Assembly (NCBI GenBank): GCA_034096865.1
Contig: JAWQFJ010018392.1
Span: 1-64,000 of the forward strand
DNA: 64,000 nucleotides
From: Theodoxus fluviatilis
Lineage: Eukaryota > Mollusca > Gastropoda > Cycloneritida > Neritidae
Direction of reading: 5' to 3'
A program made the translations under genes and the position numbers. The notes below the pieces were generated by a model. The model had not been told where the DNA came from. It made no database searches and saw only the letters and a list, made by a program, of their open reading frames with translations. This document shows, in pieces, positions 63,478 through 64,000 of this stretch; positions within the stretch are counted from its first letter, which is position 1, and every line of letters begins with the position of its first letter.

Positions 63478-63795
63478 TTACGGCAAACATTCACCTTCAA
63501 GCAGTGAGCATTGTGGCGGCAGGCAAACATCTGCGGCATTCGCAGAAACACGCTCACCATGGATATCGGTGCGGTCGCGACGGTAAGCCTCTCGTCTTCT
63601 CTGGTCTCGTCGCAGCTGAGCAGGTGTTTTTCGTCTCCGTACATTTTCCGATGGCGGTGGGGAAGATGGCTGGCATGCCGTGGGAGCAAATCTCAGTATG
63701 ACCACGGTGGTACCTCTTTCACCGACTGCTTTCCAGGACTTTAACGATTCCTTGTCCAGGAGGGCGGCGAGCATAACTTCCAAGGTAGCTGGCAT
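63478..63795 (-). CDS. Hypothetical minus-strand frame with Arg-rich segment
   Basis: 105 codons from ATG at 63795: MPATLEVMLAALLDKESLKS, then VGERGTTVVILRF, a Ser/Pro stretch, and RRRKTPAQLRRDQRRREAYR. The combination of a short beta-like block followed by a KTPAQLRRD basic segment resembles, from memory, the N-terminus of an uncharacterised multicopy protein in corals and molluscs. It ends at 63478 in a different frame from the next open stretch, so a frameshift or intron would be needed to join them. Confidence 0.35.
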   Translation of the reverse strand: MPATLEVMLAALLDKESLKSWKAVGERGTTVVILRFAPTACQPSSPPPSENVRRRKTPAQLRRDQRRREAYRRDRTDIHGERVSANAADVCLPPQCSLLEGECLP

Positions 63796-63880
63796 TTTAA
63801 ACCGATATCTTTGTTGTCACTGACGAATCGCAGCAGGAGCGACGCGAACACGTCTGGTCGCTAGAGCGAGCGCGCTGGAA

Positions 63881-63892
63881 GGGGGGGGGGGG

Positions 63893-63934
<42 letters not shown>

Positions 63935-63958
63935 GGGAGAGAGAGAGAGAGAGAGAAG
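63881..63958. repeat. Poly-G and (AG)n microsatellite
   Basis: A run of about 13 G, then AG dinucleotides with GGAAGGG interruptions. Confidence 0.93.
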
Positions 63959-64000
63959 AGACGAACAAACGAACCATGTCATAATTGCATAGGCATCGGA

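Overview
This is a 64 kb piece of animal nuclear DNA, most likely from a mollusc and probably a marine gastropod. That assignment is inference. It rests on a lophotrochozoan-like ONECUT protein, very dense (AG)n/(TG)n/(CA)n microsatellites, LINE fragments, and dispersed repeats of a kind I associate with marine invertebrates. There are no operons or bacterial features. Most long open frames here are translations of simple repeats.

One host gene is secure: a one-cut homeobox transcription factor (onecut/HNF6 family) on the + strand. Exon 1 (coding 8944-9961) encodes the N-terminus, the STP-type box and the CUT domain. Exon 2 (coding 43377-43666) encodes the linker, the divergent homeodomain and the C-terminus. 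A 33,415-bp phase-1 intron separates them, and joining the exons gives a 435-residue protein. The 3' UTR probably runs to an AATAAA at 45150 and carries AU-rich elements. The last exon has a second, stronger-looking acceptor 44 nt upstream of the one needed for the homeodomain frame.

Layout: 1-8.5 kb is 5' flank, full of microsatellites, with a minisatellite and a LINE 3' end. 8.5-10 kb is the CpG-richer first coding exon. 10-43.3 kb is the intron. It contains an element with perfect 36-bp inverted ends (17.4-18.6 kb), a foldback element (20.4 kb), a repeat packed with nuclear-receptor half-sites (24.0-24.9 kb), a 63-bp satellite (27.0-28.2 kb), other minisatellites, a GC-rich block (33.4-34.1 kb), a perfect 43-bp-stem hairpin made from a Tc1-like transposase helix-turn-helix (35.0 kb), and a long polypyrimidine tract (35.5-35.9 kb). 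43.4-45.2 kb is the last exon and UTR. 45.2-50.8 kb is quiet flank.

From 50.8 kb to the end lies a transposon graveyard. It holds a 5'-truncated CR1/L2-like LINE, three copies of a SINE-like repeat (two of them inserted with a 14-17 bp target-site duplication into a coding sequence of a multicopy family), nested inverted repeats, a 497-bp MITE with an 8-bp target duplication, and a ~4.1 kb composite inverted-repeat structure (58.8-62.9 kb) containing three THAP zinc-finger gene starts, at least one of them broken. The most interesting points are this THAP-bearing composite element, the SINE-interrupted gene, the link between AG/TC microsatellites and LINE 3' tails, the receptor-site array inside the onecut intron, and the competing splice acceptors of the onecut last exon.
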